Shown in pieces: positions 16,308 to 24,383 of a stretch of DNA of 43,864 nt (its first letter is position 1; each line of letters starts with the position of its first letter). The notes beneath the pieces are model-generated. The model did no database searches and had not been told where the DNA came from. It saw only the letters and a program-made list of their open reading frames with translations. The stretch comes from a virus: IMG/VR virus record IMGVR_UViG_3300040751_003512, positions 1 through 43,864 of that record. One strand, given 5' to 3'. The position numbers and the translations under genes were made by a program.

Positions 16308-17410
16308 TACTCTTCTTTTTTACTCTTGGTTTTTAGTTTTGTATCTGTTTCTACCTCGATAGGGGCATCTGTGTCTTCCACCTCTTTGGGTGCTTCATCT
16401 TTGAACTCCGCCATTATCATATCTAATTTATCACCAGTCCATTGTTTTCTGAAGTCAATGTGTTCTTTTCCTTTAGAATCAATATACTTCAATCTGTTTC
16501 CTGTCTGTACTAGCAAACCTTTTTTCTCAAACAACTCAACTAGGCCACTGTATGGATCCATTCCTGTGTCATAAGGTATCTTGACCTGCACACCTTCAAA
16601 CGGTTTAGCATATCTAGTTTTCATTACCTTACAAGCGGCTCTAATACCCCTCACGTCTGAGACCTTGTTACCTGCTTCGTCTTCTTTAAGTTTTAGTTTT
16701 TTCATTGCAACAACAATACTTGATGCATAGATAAATCCTTGTCCTCCTGATATCTTGTCATCTGGATCAAACATATCTTGCGATGCATATGTGTGATTGG
16801 TTGCTATAAGTCCCACGTTCCAACTACCAAACATGTTCACACAGTTTCTCACGAGTGCTGTCAAGGCCTTGGGTTTTCTACCCAAGTCTCCTTTCATGTC
16901 ACCTGCTTCAAACTGGTTGACGTCTGTTGGTGTAAGCATCATGCCCAGACTGTCTATAACGAATAGCACCTTAGGTGCACCTTCCTTGTTGTCTGCGTGT
17001 TGTTCTTTGTACCCTTTCATGAACTCTGAAACAGTCTTTGCCACGTCATCGACCATTGACATGCTTAATTTTAAAAGTTTATCTTCTGATGTGTCGACTT
17101 TCAATGCCTGCAACCATTTCTCATCTAGTGCGTTCTCTGTGTCTATCAGGATAACGAAGATGCCTTGCTCTTGTGCATTCTTGATTATGTTACCTGATGC
17201 TATGTAACTTTTACCTGCTCCTGACTCACCTGCAAGTACAGTTACCTTACCTAGTGGAATACCTTTATTGAAATCACTGGTCATCAAATAGTTCAATGCG
17301 TAATTTCCTGTTGAGATCCAATCTGTTGGATCACTGAATCCAATACCTAATCCTTGTATTGATTTTGTAATGCTCTTTCTAAACTTTGTTGCGTCAAATA
17401 CTTTTGTCAT
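16307..17410 (-). CDS. uvsX: UvsX, RecA-like recombinase
   Basis: A 367-residue strand-exchange protein. The open frame reaches 17461, but ATG 17410 has an AAAGGAC Shine-Dalgarno 7-13 bases upstream and gives the usual UvsX N-terminus. Walker A is GESGAGKS (61-68), Walker B is in KVLFVIDSLGMM, and ATNHTYASQD and ISGGQGFIYASS correspond to the L1/L2 DNA-binding region. The C-terminal tail is acidic then Lys-rich. It works with UvsY and gp32, both encoded next to it, in recombination-dependent replication. It has its own sigma70-type promoter just upstream. Confidence 0.95.
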   Translation of the reverse strand: MTKVFDATKFRKSITKSIQGLGIGFSDPTDWISTGNYALNYLMTSDFNKGIPLGKVTVLAGESGAGKSYIASGNIIKNAQEQGIFVILIDTENALDEKWLQALKVDTSEDKLLKLSMSMVDDVAKTVSEFMKGYKEQHADNKEGAPKVLFVIDSLGMMLTPTDVNQFEAGDMKGDLGRKPKALTALVRNCVNMFGSWNVGLIATNHTYASQDMFDPDDKISGGQGFIYASSIVVAMKKLKLKEDEAGNKVSDVRGIRAACKVMKTRYAKPFEGVQVKIPYDTGMDPYSGLVELFEKKGLLVQTGNRLKYIDSKGKEHIDFRKQWTGDKLDMIMAEFKDEAPKEVEDTDAPIEVETDTKLKTKSKKEE

Positions 17411-17432
17411 AATTTTGTCCTTTGTGTCATCT

Positions 17433-17461
17433 ATTTTAGCATACCTAGGCCCTAACGTCAA
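17433..17461 (-). promoter_or_regulatory. sigma70-type promoter for uvsX
   Basis: Minus strand: -35 TTGACG (17456-17461), a 17-base spacer, -10 TAAAAT (17433-17438) preceded by TGC, giving an extended -10. The predicted start near 17426 leaves a leader of about 16 bases with AAAGGAC. The -35 hexamer falls almost entirely in the loop of the inverted repeat at 17442-17477. Confidence 0.72.
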
Positions 17462-17477
17462 TGCTAGGGCCTTGGTA
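17442..17477 (-). other. strong hairpin between gp32 and uvsX
   Basis: An inverted repeat: AGGCCCTA pairs with TAGGGCCT (8 bp, perfect), extended outward by TACC/GGTA across one T-T mismatch. The loop is 10 bases and contains most of the uvsX -35 hexamer. No U-run follows on the minus strand, so it is not a standard terminator. It may mark or protect the 3' end of gp32 mRNA or act as an attenuator. Confidence 0.6.
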
Positions 17478-17487
17478 AAATGTCAGA

Positions 17488-18483
17488 TTATTTTGCTTGT
17501 CTTGATCTAATCAACTTCAAGATGTCTTCCGCTCTCTTGGCACTATCGCCCGCTGGAGCCGCCGTTGCCGGAGCCGCCTCAGGTTGTGGTGCTGGTGCAC
17601 TTTCAGTCACAGGTGCCGCCGTTGGAGCCGCTTCTGTTACTGGTGTTGCCGCTGGAGCCGATGCTGTTGGTACTGCTACCTGTGGTTTACCTTGGTAAGC
17701 CACGCCCGCCGGTCTGAAGTACTGTCCATACTGCTCGAGATCATAAGCCTCACCTTCCACAGATTTCGCAAATAGTTCTGCGATTATTTTAACCTCTGCT
17801 TCTGTTGGCTCTTTTGGTCTGAAGTCACCTAGGTTATGTAAACCATGTGTTTCGATCGCGGCTCTCTCTGCCTCATCTAATGCACGTTCTCTTCTTGACC
17901 ATTTTGATGTTGAGTAGTCAGCATAACCACCTTTTGTAGTCTTGGTGATCCTGAAGTCCACACCTTTCACGTAATCAGTTGGCATTTCTTCCATCTCTGG
18001 ATCCATGAGTGCTCCTCTGATTATATTGAAGATCTGAGGTCCAATTATGAATCTTCTGATCGGATTTTCAGGTGTTGAGTCTTCTGCTAGTGGATTCGTT
18101 GTCACAAAACCCTGGAAAATGTAACTCTTCTTTTTCCAGTATTTTCTGCCCATGTCTTCCATGCTCTTGTCTTTGAACCATGGTCTAACTTCTGTTAGTA
18201 CTGGACAAGTCTTGCCATACATCTCCATGCAAGGTACTTGCACTGTAACTGGTCGAGAATCAGTCTGACCTTTTATACCTGCGAAAGGTAATTTGATCAT
18301 GTTTCTTTCCGTCCAGAAAAATGTATTGTTTGTATCCTTATCGGGCAAGAATCTGATCACTGCTTCTGATCCTTCTGCTATGTTCCAATGTGGATAAATG
18401 GCGTTGTCTCCGCCTGTGTTGGAAGTGGAGCGATTCACTTCTTGAGATTTTAACTTCGCTCTTATTTCAGCCAATGATGCCAT
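17488..18483 (-). CDS. gp32: gp32 single-stranded DNA-binding protein
   Basis: A 331-residue protein coating ssDNA in replication and recombination. The N-terminal MASLAEIRAKLKS is the basic self-interaction arm. The OB-fold core holds aromatic residues and C85 and C93 (PCMEMYGKTCP), where the T4 protein has its zinc site. The usual acidic C-terminal tail is replaced by an Ala/Pro/Thr-rich stretch (about residues 255-310) and a short basic helix ending AEDILKLIRSRQAK. Start ATG 18483 has a strong AAAGGAGG. A 128-base upstream gap carries promoters. It is adjacent to uvsX as in relatives. Confidence 0.92.
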   Translation of the reverse strand: MASLAEIRAKLKSQEVNRSTSNTGGDNAIYPHWNIAEGSEAVIRFLPDKDTNNTFFWTERNMIKLPFAGIKGQTDSRPVTVQVPCMEMYGKTCPVLTEVRPWFKDKSMEDMGRKYWKKKSYIFQGFVTTNPLAEDSTPENPIRRFIIGPQIFNIIRGALMDPEMEEMPTDYVKGVDFRITKTTKGGYADYSTSKWSRRERALDEAERAAIETHGLHNLGDFRPKEPTEAEVKIIAELFAKSVEGEAYDLEQYGQYFRPAGVAYQGKPQVAVPTASAPAATPVTEAAPTAAPVTESAPAPQPEAAPATAAPAGDSAKRAEDILKLIRSRQAK

Positions 18484-18531
18484 AATGTAAGCCTCCTTTA
18501 TTGTGCCTGTGTTTGTTGTTTGCCTAAATGT

Positions 18532-18560
18532 ATATTAGACATATAGTACATAATATACAA
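18532..18560 (-). promoter_or_regulatory. probable sigma70-type promoter for gp32
   Basis: Minus strand: TTGTAT (18555-18560), a 17-base spacer, TAATAT (18532-18537). It gives a leader of about 45 bases ending with AAAGGAGG before ATG 18483. Match to consensus is moderate. Confidence 0.45.
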
Positions 18561-18563
18561 CTA

Positions 18564-18571
18564 TATTTATC
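18564..18571 (-). promoter_or_regulatory. late-type promoter motif GATAAATA for gp32
   Basis: GATAAATA differs from the T4 late consensus TATAAATA only in the first base. It lies about 80 bases upstream of gp32, just ahead of the sigma70-type candidate, so gp32 may be served by both early/middle and late transcription, as in T4. Confidence 0.45.
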
Positions 18572-18611
18572 TAATGTCTACTGTTATTATTGGTAATATG
18601 GAGGTTTTTAA

Positions 18612-20744
18612 TTATGAAATGTTAGCCAACGTCTTGATTCTATCAAGTTCCGTGTTGATCTTCTCTGCTTCCGCTTGTGCTTCTGCTGGAACTTCCATTT
18701 CTTCTTCTGAGAAGAATTCTTCAAGTTGTAAGCCTGCCATCTCTATGGCATCCTTCAGAGTGTACTCGTCGTCACCTACTTTGAACTTGTCGCCTGCTTT
18801 CATGCCTGCCGCTTTGGCTTTTTGCACTGCCTGTGCGAATTGGTTTCCTTCAGTCTTGTTTGCATACTTAGGATCACCGGCCTGCATTCTCTTGTAAGCA
18901 GTTGTATTCATCATTTTATCTGCTTTTGTCACATCAAGTTTTGTGGCGTTCTCTTTGTCTTTCTTTTCAATTTCTTTGTCTCTTGGGTAATCTCCCATTT
19001 TAGCATATTCGTCAACATCCACGGTGTCCACACCGCCTGACGCAACTTCCATTTCTCCTGCTCTCAATTTGTCATAGTTCTGTCTTAAGAAATCTTGTGC
19101 CTCTTCCTGGTCTACGGATGAGAAGATTGTTTTTTCATTTGTGTCTAGTACATTGTACCTCATCTTGCCGTTGTCTTCGCCCCTGCTCATTGACACGTAA
19201 GGCTTGATACCACCTTCGTCAACTATAGAGTCAACCCAACCTTCAAACGCTTCTGTCTCTTTTGCTTTACCTTTAAGGTCTTTCTTAGGATTGAAATCCG
19301 CTGGGTCCATTCTCACTTGGTCTGTGTATCCTGGCTCTGACTGCATTTTCTTGTAGTCGTCGATGTATCTCTTGGCCAACTGTACCGCTATCTTCTTGTT
19401 CTTGATGTAGTCAGGTGTTGGTTTGAATGTTGCTGAATTTTCTTGTTCCATCTCATCTGCTACTCTACTAGCGAAGTTTGCCACCCTGTCTTCCTCACCT
19501 GTCTTAGTCAACAGTCTTGATGCGATGTCTGACAGTATAGAACTCAACATGGTGTTCTTGTTTGTGAATTTTGTCACTTTCAACATCTTGTCTGCTGAAT
19601 CGTCTTTCCTTAGAACCAATTTGCTGTCCGGATCATTCAAGAAACTCTGTACCACCGCTCCGTGATCTACCGGTGCTTGTACAGGTGCGTCAATTGGTTC
19701 CGCATCTGGTTCTAATTCGTTTACTTGCTCTTCTTCTTTAGGTGCTTCAAGTTCACTCATGATCCTGTTGATAAGTGGTAATGCGTCTTCAACTCTGTTG
19801 TCTAGATTTTTCATTGTGAACTTCTCTCTCAATTTGTTTACAGTCTCATCGTCCAGTATTTGTTCTTCTGATGTTTTGAAATCTTTACTTGCGTTCTCGT
19901 AGTGTGATTGATTAGAAAGGTTCTTCATGTAACCTCTTAGGTTCTCTAGTTTCAATTTGGTCTGCTCGATGATGTCACCAGCGTTGTCATTCAATTGATC
20001 TTTGTTGGTCACGTATCTTGAGAATGAATTTAATTTTGCGATGTCTTCTGAAGTTGAAACGATATGTTGTCCAAATTCGTCATGTGGTCTTCCACCGTTG
20101 GCAACGTGTCTCATCATTGCTCTCGCACCTGCTAGGTGTGTAAGTGGATACTTGAATCTCTCTCCATCTTCGTTTTCAATGTACAGTGATTGTATCTGTC
20201 TTGATCTCGCACCGGGCACGGTCTCATCAACTTTGCCTTTGTGTCTGATTATCAATTTTGTTTTGTCTAGGTTCTCGTAAGAACGTTTAGCAGTGCCTGT
20301 TAGGCCTTCGCTAATTCCTGCTAATTTAGTGATTCTGTCTAGTTCTTCCTGCATCTCGTCAGTATTTACCGTTTTGTTCGTATCTGCAAGATTTTCATAG
20401 TCCTGCTTCGTTAGGTTGTTTTTAGTGATATCTCGCACATCAAAACTCATTTGATGCTCAACAGCAAAGTCTTTTAATTCTTTTAAGAACGCATACCATT
20501 CGTCTCTGCTGTCCTCGTCTATCTTGCTTACTAGATCCCTGTTGTAGTACACTTTCATATTCTCACCGTCTGCTAAACTGATACTAACACTACCAAATGT
20601 GTCTGCGTCTTCCTGGAATTCAAACTCAAAGAACACAGCACTGCTTGGGTCCGCAGTAGCGGCACCATTCTTGTCACCTAATCTGATGTTCGAGAACTGT
20701 GATCTTATCTTGTTGAATAAATCTTCGGAGTTTTTAGGGTTCAT
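18612..20744 (-). CDS. large acidic virion-associated protein (unknown)
   Basis: A 710-residue acidic, hydrophilic protein of a type common in marine T4-like phages and usually labelled a virion or hypothetical structural protein. About residues 160-245 form a conserved-looking block (RHKGKVDETVPGARSR... HVANGGRPHDEFGQH). Two copies of an ELDRI-x-x-LA-x-IS motif occur: residues about 134-145 (ELDRITKLAGIS) and the extreme C-terminus (ELDRIKTLANIS). The C-terminal third is Lys/Glu-rich and repetitive. It lies between terminase gp17 and gp32. No catalytic motif is visible. The start has no Shine-Dalgarno but has a late motif just upstream. Confidence 0.7.
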   Translation of the reverse strand: MNPKNSEDLFNKIRSQFSNIRLGDKNGAATADPSSAVFFEFEFQEDADTFGSVSISLADGENMKVYYNRDLVSKIDEDSRDEWYAFLKELKDFAVEHQMSFDVRDITKNNLTKQDYENLADTNKTVNTDEMQEELDRITKLAGISEGLTGTAKRSYENLDKTKLIIRHKGKVDETVPGARSRQIQSLYIENEDGERFKYPLTHLAGARAMMRHVANGGRPHDEFGQHIVSTSEDIAKLNSFSRYVTNKDQLNDNAGDIIEQTKLKLENLRGYMKNLSNQSHYENASKDFKTSEEQILDDETVNKLREKFTMKNLDNRVEDALPLINRIMSELEAPKEEEQVNELEPDAEPIDAPVQAPVDHGAVVQSFLNDPDSKLVLRKDDSADKMLKVTKFTNKNTMLSSILSDIASRLLTKTGEEDRVANFASRVADEMEQENSATFKPTPDYIKNKKIAVQLAKRYIDDYKKMQSEPGYTDQVRMDPADFNPKKDLKGKAKETEAFEGWVDSIVDEGGIKPYVSMSRGEDNGKMRYNVLDTNEKTIFSSVDQEEAQDFLRQNYDKLRAGEMEVASGGVDTVDVDEYAKMGDYPRDKEIEKKDKENATKLDVTKADKMMNTTAYKRMQAGDPKYANKTEGNQFAQAVQKAKAAGMKAGDKFKVGDDEYTLKDAIEMAGLQLEEFFSEEEMEVPAEAQAEAEKINTELDRIKTLANIS

Positions 20745-20750
20745 ATAGTG

Positions 20751-20758
20751 TATTTATT
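20751..20758 (-). promoter_or_regulatory. late-type motif AATAAATA before the 710-residue gene
   Basis: AATAAATA ends 6 bases before ATG 20744, with no Shine-Dalgarno between. It overlaps the TAA stop of gp17. Confidence 0.4.
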
Positions 20759-22349
20759 ATCCTGTGAACGATCCAAATATGGGCATTGGTGTTATCTCGC
20801 TTGTCCTATCTGTCCATTTTTCAAATATTTTTGGATCAAAATCCGCCAACACTTTCATCATACGAGTCATTAACAAACATGCACTTACGAGGTCATCGTG
20901 CTGTCCTGGTTTTGCTTTGAAACTCATGCCGCTGGCCACAAAGTCTTTTAACTCTGATATAAGCAGTTGTGAATTGATCTTCATCTTATTGTTCTCTATA
21001 AGTTCTTTGAATTTTGTACAGGCATCTATCTTGTGTTTGGCAGTGGTGTTAAACCCTCTTCTGAATTTCCTTCTGTGGCCTTTCCTTATTGGCTCTGACA
21101 GGAACATGCCCATTATATTTTCTTCACCAATATCCATCACTCTTAAAAGTGCGGCCTCGCCTAGTGAGTTGTTCTCCATGCTATAGAATATTTGTGGTGT
21201 TGCCGACGCATCTTTTTCCATTATTGTATCATGGAGATGTTTTGTGATGCTTTGCAGGATCCTTACCTGTTGATTCATTGGTGTAGTGTTGTGATGCCAC
21301 TCTCCCACTTGTTCAAACGTAGGCAATTCAAAAACCTGTATTGCCGCATAATCTCCACCTGTCCCCATGCTGGGATCAAGCGATACCATGTAGGTCATTC
21401 CTGGTGTTGGACGTTTGAACCAACGTACCTGTCCTGTTGTCTCCACAGGAGCCGAGGCCTCCATGTCTGCTAGATGAATACTGTCAATTAGGGTTTCATC
21501 AAAGATCAAGAATTCACATTCGTGTTCCCTTCTGAATCTCTCATCACCGATCCTGGCTTTCTCAGCCTCCGCCCATTCCTCGTTTCTGTCTGGGTGTTCT
21601 GACCAGTGTGCCTTCATGGCATAGAAACCATTAGTTCCTACAAGTTTATCATTGCCATATTCATCAAATCTCTTGTTTGCCTCTTTCCAGATCAATGCGA
21701 ACTGGTCTTCGTCACTGTTGGGTGTGCTGGTGATCATGCACTTACCACCTGTACTCAATGTTGGTGACAGTGATGTCCAGAATTCCTTGGCTTTCTCTGG
21801 TGGTTGCACGAATGCGAACTCATCACAGTAGATTAGTGTAAGTGACATACCCCTACCTGTGTTTTCAGTTGTCGTGGTCGCCATTATCTTTGATCCGTTG
21901 TCAAACTCTATGCTGTTCCTGTTGTACTGTGTTACACCTGCTTTGATCCAACTTGGTAACATCTCGTATGCGTAACGCACCCTTGACATGATGTCTGATG
22001 CTCCTGCGTATTTGTGTGCCGCGATTAGTATCTGTGAATCTGGTCTGAACATTGCATACCATATTAGGAAACCCGAGGCACAGGTTGTTTTACCAGTTTG
22101 CCTAGGCAACATAGCGATTGAAAATCTATGATCGTTGTAACTGTTGATCAGTCTTTCCTGATACGGGAATGGTTGAAATGGCATTGATCCCTTGACAGGA
22201 TGTTGTATCTTCATGAATGTTTTCATAAAGAACAAAGGTCCGGTCTTTGGGTCCATACACTTTTCAAGTTGCAACACTTGTTCTTTGGTGTATTTGTGTT
22301 TCTTATTCGCCTTTTTAATTTGGTCGCTATCTAGTGATACATACGCCAT
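20757..22349 (-). CDS. gp17: gp17 terminase large subunit
   Basis: A 530-residue packaging motor. N-terminal ATPase: Walker A-type PRQTGKTT (R83-T89) with the Q-motif-like region before it, Walker B LIYCDEFAF (D176, E177), and coupling motif TSTP (207-210). C-terminal RNase H-like nuclease: MVSLDPSMGTGGDY with D325, then Glu and Asp residues further on (for example QHDDLVSACLL near the end). Length is close to T4 gp17 (610) and matches marine relatives. It threads DNA into proheads with gp16, encoded nearby. The ATG lies 6 bases after a TTAAATAC motif. Confidence 0.95.
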   Translation of the reverse strand: MAYVSLDSDQIKKANKKHKYTKEQVLQLEKCMDPKTGPLFFMKTFMKIQHPVKGSMPFQPFPYQERLINSYNDHRFSIAMLPRQTGKTTCASGFLIWYAMFRPDSQILIAAHKYAGASDIMSRVRYAYEMLPSWIKAGVTQYNRNSIEFDNGSKIMATTTTENTGRGMSLTLIYCDEFAFVQPPEKAKEFWTSLSPTLSTGGKCMITSTPNSDEDQFALIWKEANKRFDEYGNDKLVGTNGFYAMKAHWSEHPDRNEEWAEAEKARIGDERFRREHECEFLIFDETLIDSIHLADMEASAPVETTGQVRWFKRPTPGMTYMVSLDPSMGTGGDYAAIQVFELPTFEQVGEWHHNTTPMNQQVRILQSITKHLHDTIMEKDASATPQIFYSMENNSLGEAALLRVMDIGEENIMGMFLSEPIRKGHRRKFRRGFNTTAKHKIDACTKFKELIENNKMKINSQLLISELKDFVASGMSFKAKPGQHDDLVSACLLMTRMMKVLADFDPKIFEKWTDRTSEITPMPIFGSFTG

Positions 22350-22355
22350 AGTGTA

Positions 22356-22363
22356 GTATTTAA
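22356..22363 (-). promoter_or_regulatory. late-type motif TTAAATAC before gp17
   Basis: TTAAATAC is followed by six bases (TACACT) and ATG 22349. No Shine-Dalgarno is present. It is not part of an upstream stop codon, since the previous gene ends at 22389. Confidence 0.45.
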
Positions 22364-22388
22364 CGCTGTGTTGGGACTTAGAAAAGTA

Positions 22389-23234
22389 TTACTTTGCTTC
22401 TTTGTCTTTGATGGCTTTTTTCATTGGTTCTTTTTTATCGCCATCTTTGTCCATATCCAAAAAGTCCGGTTTTGCTTTTTTGGCCTCTGTTTGATATGCT
22501 TCCTTGAAACTTTCGTACTGTGTTCTGAGACTGTTCGCTAACTCTTCTTCAGTGATCTTGTCTTCTGCCGCCATTGGGTTGTCAGCCGGAGAAACCCTCG
22601 GATGAGTTTTCTTCTGTCTGTTTAAACCACCTGAATGTTTGTTTACCAGACTGTCTATGTCTTGTACTTTTTCTTCAGGTTCGTTTGCAAACGTTTCTTC
22701 TTTTTGCTCGTCTTCCGGATTCTTGATTATGTCTCTCATCCTAGCCATGTCCATTGAACCCGCCGCATCGTCTTGATCCATTTCAGGTTCTGCGTGTGGC
22801 TCTGCTTCTGGCTCTTGATTAATCATTGCTGGATCAACTTGTTGTACACCTGCAAGTTTCAATATCTGCATCATCATTGACGCTTCCTGAGGTGAGTCAG
22901 TTGAAATCTGTATTGCTTCTTTGACAGTTTCTTTTTTGCCTTCTTTGCCTGCTTTTTTGTCATGGTATGCTTTAAGACCCGCTGGCATCTTGCCTTCAAC
23001 TGCTTCTTCTGTTCCGTTTATGCTGTCCCAGAAACCTGCCAGGCTCTCACCGTGTTTCTTAATGAATTCTTCTCTTGAAAGTTTCTCTGCTTCGTCGTGC
23101 AAGTAGTCTTTCATGCCACCTTCAGTGACTGCTTTTGGATTTGTCTTCTCAACGTTCTCCACTGCGTCTTTGACCAATTCAGGTCTTGATTCTGCTATTT
23201 CTTTTAATTTTGTTAACACGTCGATCATTTCCAT
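22389..23234 (-). CDS. acidic protein with LAGV and DxDxDG motifs (unknown)
   Basis: A 281-residue hydrophilic protein between gp16 and gp17. About residues 117-135 contain ASMMMQILKLAGVQQ, similar to the LAGI motif of the 710-residue protein. The C-terminus has a Ca-binding-like loop D260-x-D262-x-D264-G-D266-x-x-E269, followed by a very basic end (MKKAIKDKEAK). The same kind of C-terminal loop is seen in other marine phage proteins of unknown role. The start has AAGGA about 11 bases upstream. It could be a head-internal or packaging-associated protein; not established. Confidence 0.65.
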   Translation of the reverse strand: MEMIDVLTKLKEIAESRPELVKDAVENVEKTNPKAVTEGGMKDYLHDEAEKLSREEFIKKHGESLAGFWDSINGTEEAVEGKMPAGLKAYHDKKAGKEGKKETVKEAIQISTDSPQEASMMMQILKLAGVQQVDPAMINQEPEAEPHAEPEMDQDDAAGSMDMARMRDIIKNPEDEQKEETFANEPEEKVQDIDSLVNKHSGGLNRQKKTHPRVSPADNPMAAEDKITEEELANSLRTQYESFKEAYQTEAKKAKPDFLDMDKDGDKKEPMKKAIKDKEAK

Positions 23235-23237
23235 AAC

Positions 23238-23834
23238 TTATTTCCTTTTTGGGTCCGGGTGTGGGTTTGTTGATTTTGTTAGAGGACTAGTTTTTCCCTC
23301 TTCTTCCTTGCTCATTGCATTTTCTTTTTCTTTTGGAGCGTCTTTGTTAATTTCTCTGTCTTTTAGTAATTCTTTAAGTAGACCCATGTTTGCTTTTGTT
23401 GAATGGTAGTCTTCTGCGTTCACTTTAGGTGCGTCTTTGTATTCTATGTCGTGCAGTTTGTTTGCATATTCTGATTTCTTTGCGACCTGCATGTCGTTCT
23501 GATATTCCTCAGTAGGCTCATTTGGTTTCCTAACAACTATGTGTGTCGCTGGAATCCTTAATAAGTCTGAAAGGTATTCATGCATCACCCTTGGTGATTC
23601 TGGATAATTCGTTGTCACGTCAAAGATCGTCACCTGCTCGTTGCTTAAGGCAGGAAAATCAAGTGGTAGAGTCATGATGGGTGTTGTCTTACCTGCTGAC
23701 ATGCTGGCAAGATCAAATTTTTGCAGTGCTGTTTCCAAAGCATTTATATCAATATCTTTTTTTGCCCCTGCGATCTTTATTTTGTAGTCATATGACTTAG
23801 TCGATTCTGTTAGGTAGTCTTTAAACGTGCTCAT
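23238..23834 (-). CDS. unknown phage protein starting MSTFKDYLTE
   Basis: A 198-residue protein. The ORF begins at a TTG (23840), but ATG 23834, preceded six bases earlier by CTAAATA, is the better start. The middle has a mixed beta/alpha layout (IMTLPLDFPALSNEQVTIFDVTTNYPES). The last 50 residues are charged and disordered. The F-K-D/E-Y-L-x-E start is a recurrent N-terminus in T4-like marine phage proteins. No catalytic residues stand out. It sits between gp16 and the LAGV protein, so a head or packaging link is likely. Confidence 0.6.
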   Translation of the reverse strand: MSTFKDYLTESTKSYDYKIKIAGAKKDIDINALETALQKFDLASMSAGKTTPIMTLPLDFPALSNEQVTIFDVTTNYPESPRVMHEYLSDLLRIPATHIVVRKPNEPTEEYQNDMQVAKKSEYANKLHDIEYKDAPKVNAEDYHSTKANMGLLKELLKDREINKDAPKEKENAMSKEEEGKTSPLTKSTNPHPDPKRK

Positions 23835-23840
23835 ATGCAA

Positions 23841-23847
23841 TATTTAG
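23841..23847 (-). promoter_or_regulatory. late-type motif CTAAATA
   Basis: CTAAATA lies six bases before ATG 23834 and includes the TAA stop of the gp16 gene. No Shine-Dalgarno. Confidence 0.3.
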
Positions 23848-24371
23848 TCTTTTTTAAGCAGTTTCTTCATTAATTCGTTACGATCAGATATGACGAATCC
23901 GTCACTTTCTTCCACCGGACCACCGTCTTTGTTGCCCTGATCTAACTTCTGCTTTTTAAGTTGTAATTCGATCATTTTGAGTTTCTTGTCGATCTTGCCG
24001 CTTTTGGCGTCTATGGCATTCCTTAGGAAATTTCCTGCAACTTCAAATATCCTTCCAGAATAACGTGAATCAACGTTCATGCCCAAATCCATTAGATTTT
24101 TGTAGCTCTCTTCCGCTTCTATGGCCAGTTTGTCTAACTCTAGGTCTGACAGTTCGCCCAACCCTTTTACCTGTGGCAGTGCGGCCGCAACCTTGTCAAA
24201 TTCTGCATAACTTTTCTGCAGATTCTTCTGTGTCTGTGGATCTAAGTTCTTGGCGGATGCGTGTTGTCCGTTGGCCTCTTTGATCTTCTTGTCTTTTTCC
24301 TTCTTGTCTACCTCTTTGAATGCTTCTTTGACATTTGGTAAATTGAGAATGTCTTCTAATTTCTTTGTCAT
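23844..24371 (-). CDS. gp16: gp16 terminase small subunit
   Basis: A 175-residue mostly helical protein. The central segment ESYKNLMDLGMNVDSRYSGRIFEVAGNFLRNA, two long helices, followed by DKKLKMIELQLKKQKLD, fits the antiparallel helical core that makes the gp16 oligomer ring. The C-terminus SDRNELMKKLLKKD matches the gp17-contact end of T4 gp16 (SPTELMDEI). The N-terminal 40 residues are Lys/Glu-rich. The small subunit regulates gp17 and selects DNA. It lies two genes upstream of gp17 in the same unit; in T4 the two are adjacent. Confidence 0.72.
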   Translation of the reverse strand: MTKKLEDILNLPNVKEAFKEVDKKEKDKKIKEANGQHASAKNLDPQTQKNLQKSYAEFDKVAAALPQVKGLGELSDLELDKLAIEAEESYKNLMDLGMNVDSRYSGRIFEVAGNFLRNAIDAKSGKIDKKLKMIELQLKKQKLDQGNKDGGPVEESDGFVISDRNELMKKLLKKD

Positions 24372-24376
24372 TGCTC

Positions 24377-24383
24377 TATTTAC
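24377..24383 (-). promoter_or_regulatory. late-type motif GTAAATA before gp16
   Basis: GTAAATA is followed by five bases (GAGCA) and ATG 24371. The TAA is also the stop of the gp4 gene, so the match may partly reflect that stop codon. Confidence 0.3.

Noticed and set aside
18484-18611. Considered a small RNA or tRNA in the 128-base gap before gp32
   Set aside because: No cloverleaf or stable hairpin with a U run was seen; the gap is explained by promoters and the leader.
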